Source of the DNA: DATKWS01 sp035529435
Lineage (GTDB): Bacteria > Krumholzibacteriota > Krumholzibacteriia > Krumholzibacteriales > Krumholzibacteriaceae
Length of the DNA stretch: 16,069 nt
Reading direction: 5' to 3'
Assembly (NCBI GenBank): GCA_035529435.1
Contig: DATKWS010000018.1
Location: 1-16,069 of the forward strand
Positions 14,558-16,069 of the stretch are shown here, in pieces (position 1 is the first letter of the stretch; every line of letters begins with the position of its first letter). A program made the translations under genes and the position numbers. The notes below the pieces were generated by a model. That model did not search any database. It was not told the DNA's origin and saw only the letters and a list, made by a program, of their open reading frames with translations.

Positions 14558-16069
14558 TAAAAATCGATACGGAGCTCCGCAAACGCGAAGGATTCCCGCA
14601 GACGGGCAGCCGTCCCCGATTGATCCATCCATCCCCCGCCGGCTGCGAACGTTGACCCACCTCCCAGGTCCACCGAGAGCGCTGCACCGTAACGGTCCTC
14701 ACGCGTCACGGTGCCGCTCGGAAACGGTGGATCGGGATCCTCCCCCCGATCCCATTCCCGGAGGTCGCTTCCGTCACCGCGGCGCGCGAAGCTCCCCTCC
14801 AACCCCACGATGATCCGGGGATGCACGGCCGCCCGGACGTCGAAGCGCCAGCGGTCGGCATCGGGGCCGAGGGGGGAGCCGAGGATCGGATTCGCCGGAT
14901 ACGCGCCGTCACCTGCAACGTACCGCGTGATGAGGGAATCTCTGTGCGCGTACGTGAATATATCGATGAACGTGTAATCCACGAGGACCTCGACATCGCG
15001 CCCCGCCGGCGAGAGGAGGGCCTCGGCCGCGACGTTCACGGCCAGCCGGTCCGGCGCGGGCGGATCGTTCTCGTACTGTAGATCGTCCATCAGGATCTCG
15101 CCGTACAGGATGAAACCCCTGCGGACCGGTATCTTCACGTCGATGCCCACCAGCACGTTGTCGTCGCCCCGCTCGTTGTACTGATTTGCGTAATACGAAA
15201 CGACGGGCAGTAGATAGACGAAGTCGAGCCCGCGCCCCGTGTAGATGACGGTCTCGCTGATGCCGAGGTATATTTTGCCCGGAAGCCGCACCGTGAGCCG
15301 GTGTCCCGTCAGATGCCTCGGCATGACCGGATCGAGAAACGCATGGATCGCGCTCAGGGTGAATCTCCCCATCGTAACGGTGCCGAACACGTGATCGAGG
15401 GAACCGGCGGTCCGCGAGATGAGCAATCCCTCGGAGCGGCCGTTTCCCCAGTGGATGTAGTCCCTGCCGAGTTGCAACCGCCACTCGCCCCCGCGCACCG
15501 AGAGATATCCCCGCTCGAAATCCATCGTTACGCCGCGGAAACTTTTCTCCCGCGCCGAAGGCTTCCGCCGGGGCCGGTAGCGATCACGCTCCGGCTCGAT
15601 CCGAACCCGGTAATTGGTTTCCAGCGTCAGCCGATCGCCGAGGTCGATCAGGATGCCCGGCACCAGCAGCCCGTCGGTCTCTCCCTTCTCGCGATCGATC
15701 CTTTTTTGCAGGACGCCGCCCGCGGTGAAATCGACCGCGAAGAAGCGGCCGCCCTCCCCGTAGAGAAACACCGGCCGATCCTCACGATCCTGCGGCCGGG
15801 AGGCGCGCCCCTCGAATTCATCCCGTAGCCGTCCGAGGAGAAAACGCTGCCGCCCGCTGAGCACCGCACCTTCCGCGTCGAGACCGGTTAGAATTGAATC
15901 GAGATAGCGCTCCACCTGGCTGCGGGAATACGGTACCGTGGGTTCGAGGGTCACGAGCCCCCGCAGCTCGAAGGTCCGAAGCGCCGGATATACCCAGCTG
16001 TCCGGGGCAATCGTTTCGTCGGAGGCCGACGAAACGGCGGAGAGGACAAGAATAAAAAAACCGGAGAGG
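14557..16069 (-). CDS. Wzi-like outer-membrane beta-barrel protein, start codon outside window
   Basis: At least 504 residues of an exported protein. The frame continues past the GTG at 15954 to the window edge. The first visible residues, LSGFFILVLSAVSSA, are the hydrophobic core and cleavage region of a signal peptide. SDETIAPDSWVYPALRTFEL and RGLVTLEP follow, a helical N-terminal segment like that of capsule-assembly Wzi-family proteins. The rest is rich in alternating, aromatic beta-strand sequence, including LQLGRDYIHWGNGRSEGLLIS, YLGISETVIYTGRGLDFVYL and VSYYANQYNERGDDNVLVG. It ends in ELRIDF with a terminal Phe, as in many BAM-inserted outer-membrane proteins. In the family, Wzi helps retain capsule or exopolysaccharide at the surface. 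The family assignment rests on pattern, so a generic outer-membrane porin-like protein is the alternative. It is coupled to the downstream UbiA gene. Confidence 0.75.
   Translation of the reverse strand, partial: LSGFFILVLSAVSSASDETIAPDSWVYPALRTFELRGLVTLEPTVPYSRSQVERYLDSILTGLDAEGAVLSGRQRFLLGRLRDEFEGRASRPQDREDRPVFLYGEGGRFFAVDFTAGGVLQKRIDREKGETDGLLVPGILIDLGDRLTLETNYRVRIEPERDRYRPRRKPSAREKSFRGVTMDFERGYLSVRGGEWRLQLGRDYIHWGNGRSEGLLISRTAGSLDHVFGTVTMGRFTLSAIHAFLDPVMPRHLTGHRLTVRLPGKIYLGISETVIYTGRGLDFVYLLPVVSYYANQYNERGDDNVLVGIDVKIPVRRGFILYGEILMDDLQYENDPPAPDRLAVNVAAEALLSPAGRDVEVLVDYTFIDIFTYAHRDSLITRYVAGDGAYPANPILGSPLGPDADRWRFDVRAAVHPRIIVGLEGSFARRGDGSDLREWDRGEDPDPPFPSGTVTREDRYGAALSVDLGGGSTFAAGGGWMDQSGTAARLRESFAFAELRIDF

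Overview
The window is a stretch of chromosomal DNA, G+C-rich in most of its genes, from a diderm (Gram-negative-type) bacterium. Every gene I can support is on the minus strand, so transcription runs from the high-numbered end to the low-numbered end. Evidence for a diderm is a secreted beta-rich protein resembling the Wzi capsule-assembly family, a lipoprotein-type signal peptide, RodZ and UppP. An LL-diaminopimelate aminotransferase, a CIRCE-type element before groESL and a UbiA enzyme resembling the archaeal-lipid (DGGGP synthase) branch would fit an FCB-group or candidate-phylum lineage. The phylum cannot be fixed from this sequence. I see no rRNA, tRNA, CRISPR array, insertion sequence or phage gene.

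Layout in transcription order. (1) 16069-12901, envelope genes: a Wzi-like outer-membrane protein (start codon outside the window), a UbiA prenyltransferase overlapping it by one base, and uppP (undecaprenyl-diphosphate phosphatase). (2) A short gap (12818-12900) with a probable promoter and an inverted repeat, then a tight run valS-rodZ-uvrB-nadC-birA-coaX (12817-4763). Its junctions are overlaps of 4, 38 and 8 nt or gaps of about 20 nt, so it looks like one operon combining translation, cell shape, DNA repair and cofactor biosynthesis (NAD, biotin attachment, CoA). (3) A 403-nt gap (4360-4762) with a sigma-70-like promoter, an A-tract and a degenerate CIRCE operator in front of groES-groEL, plus an unexplained small reading frame. 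(4) groES-groEL (4359-2422), ending in a strong intrinsic terminator. (5) A probable promoter just past that terminator, a 586-aa putative lipoprotein with beta-propeller-type repeats, and 33 nt later the first 143 codons of an LL-diaminopimelate aminotransferase that runs off the window.

Most of the content is conserved housekeeping machinery. I did not find a convincing undescribed system. The points most worth a second look are the half-degenerate CIRCE, the Thr in place of the first His of the ValRS HIGH motif, the archaeal-lipid-like UbiA enzyme beside uppP, the interrupted small frame after coaX, and the uncharacterised lipoprotein.
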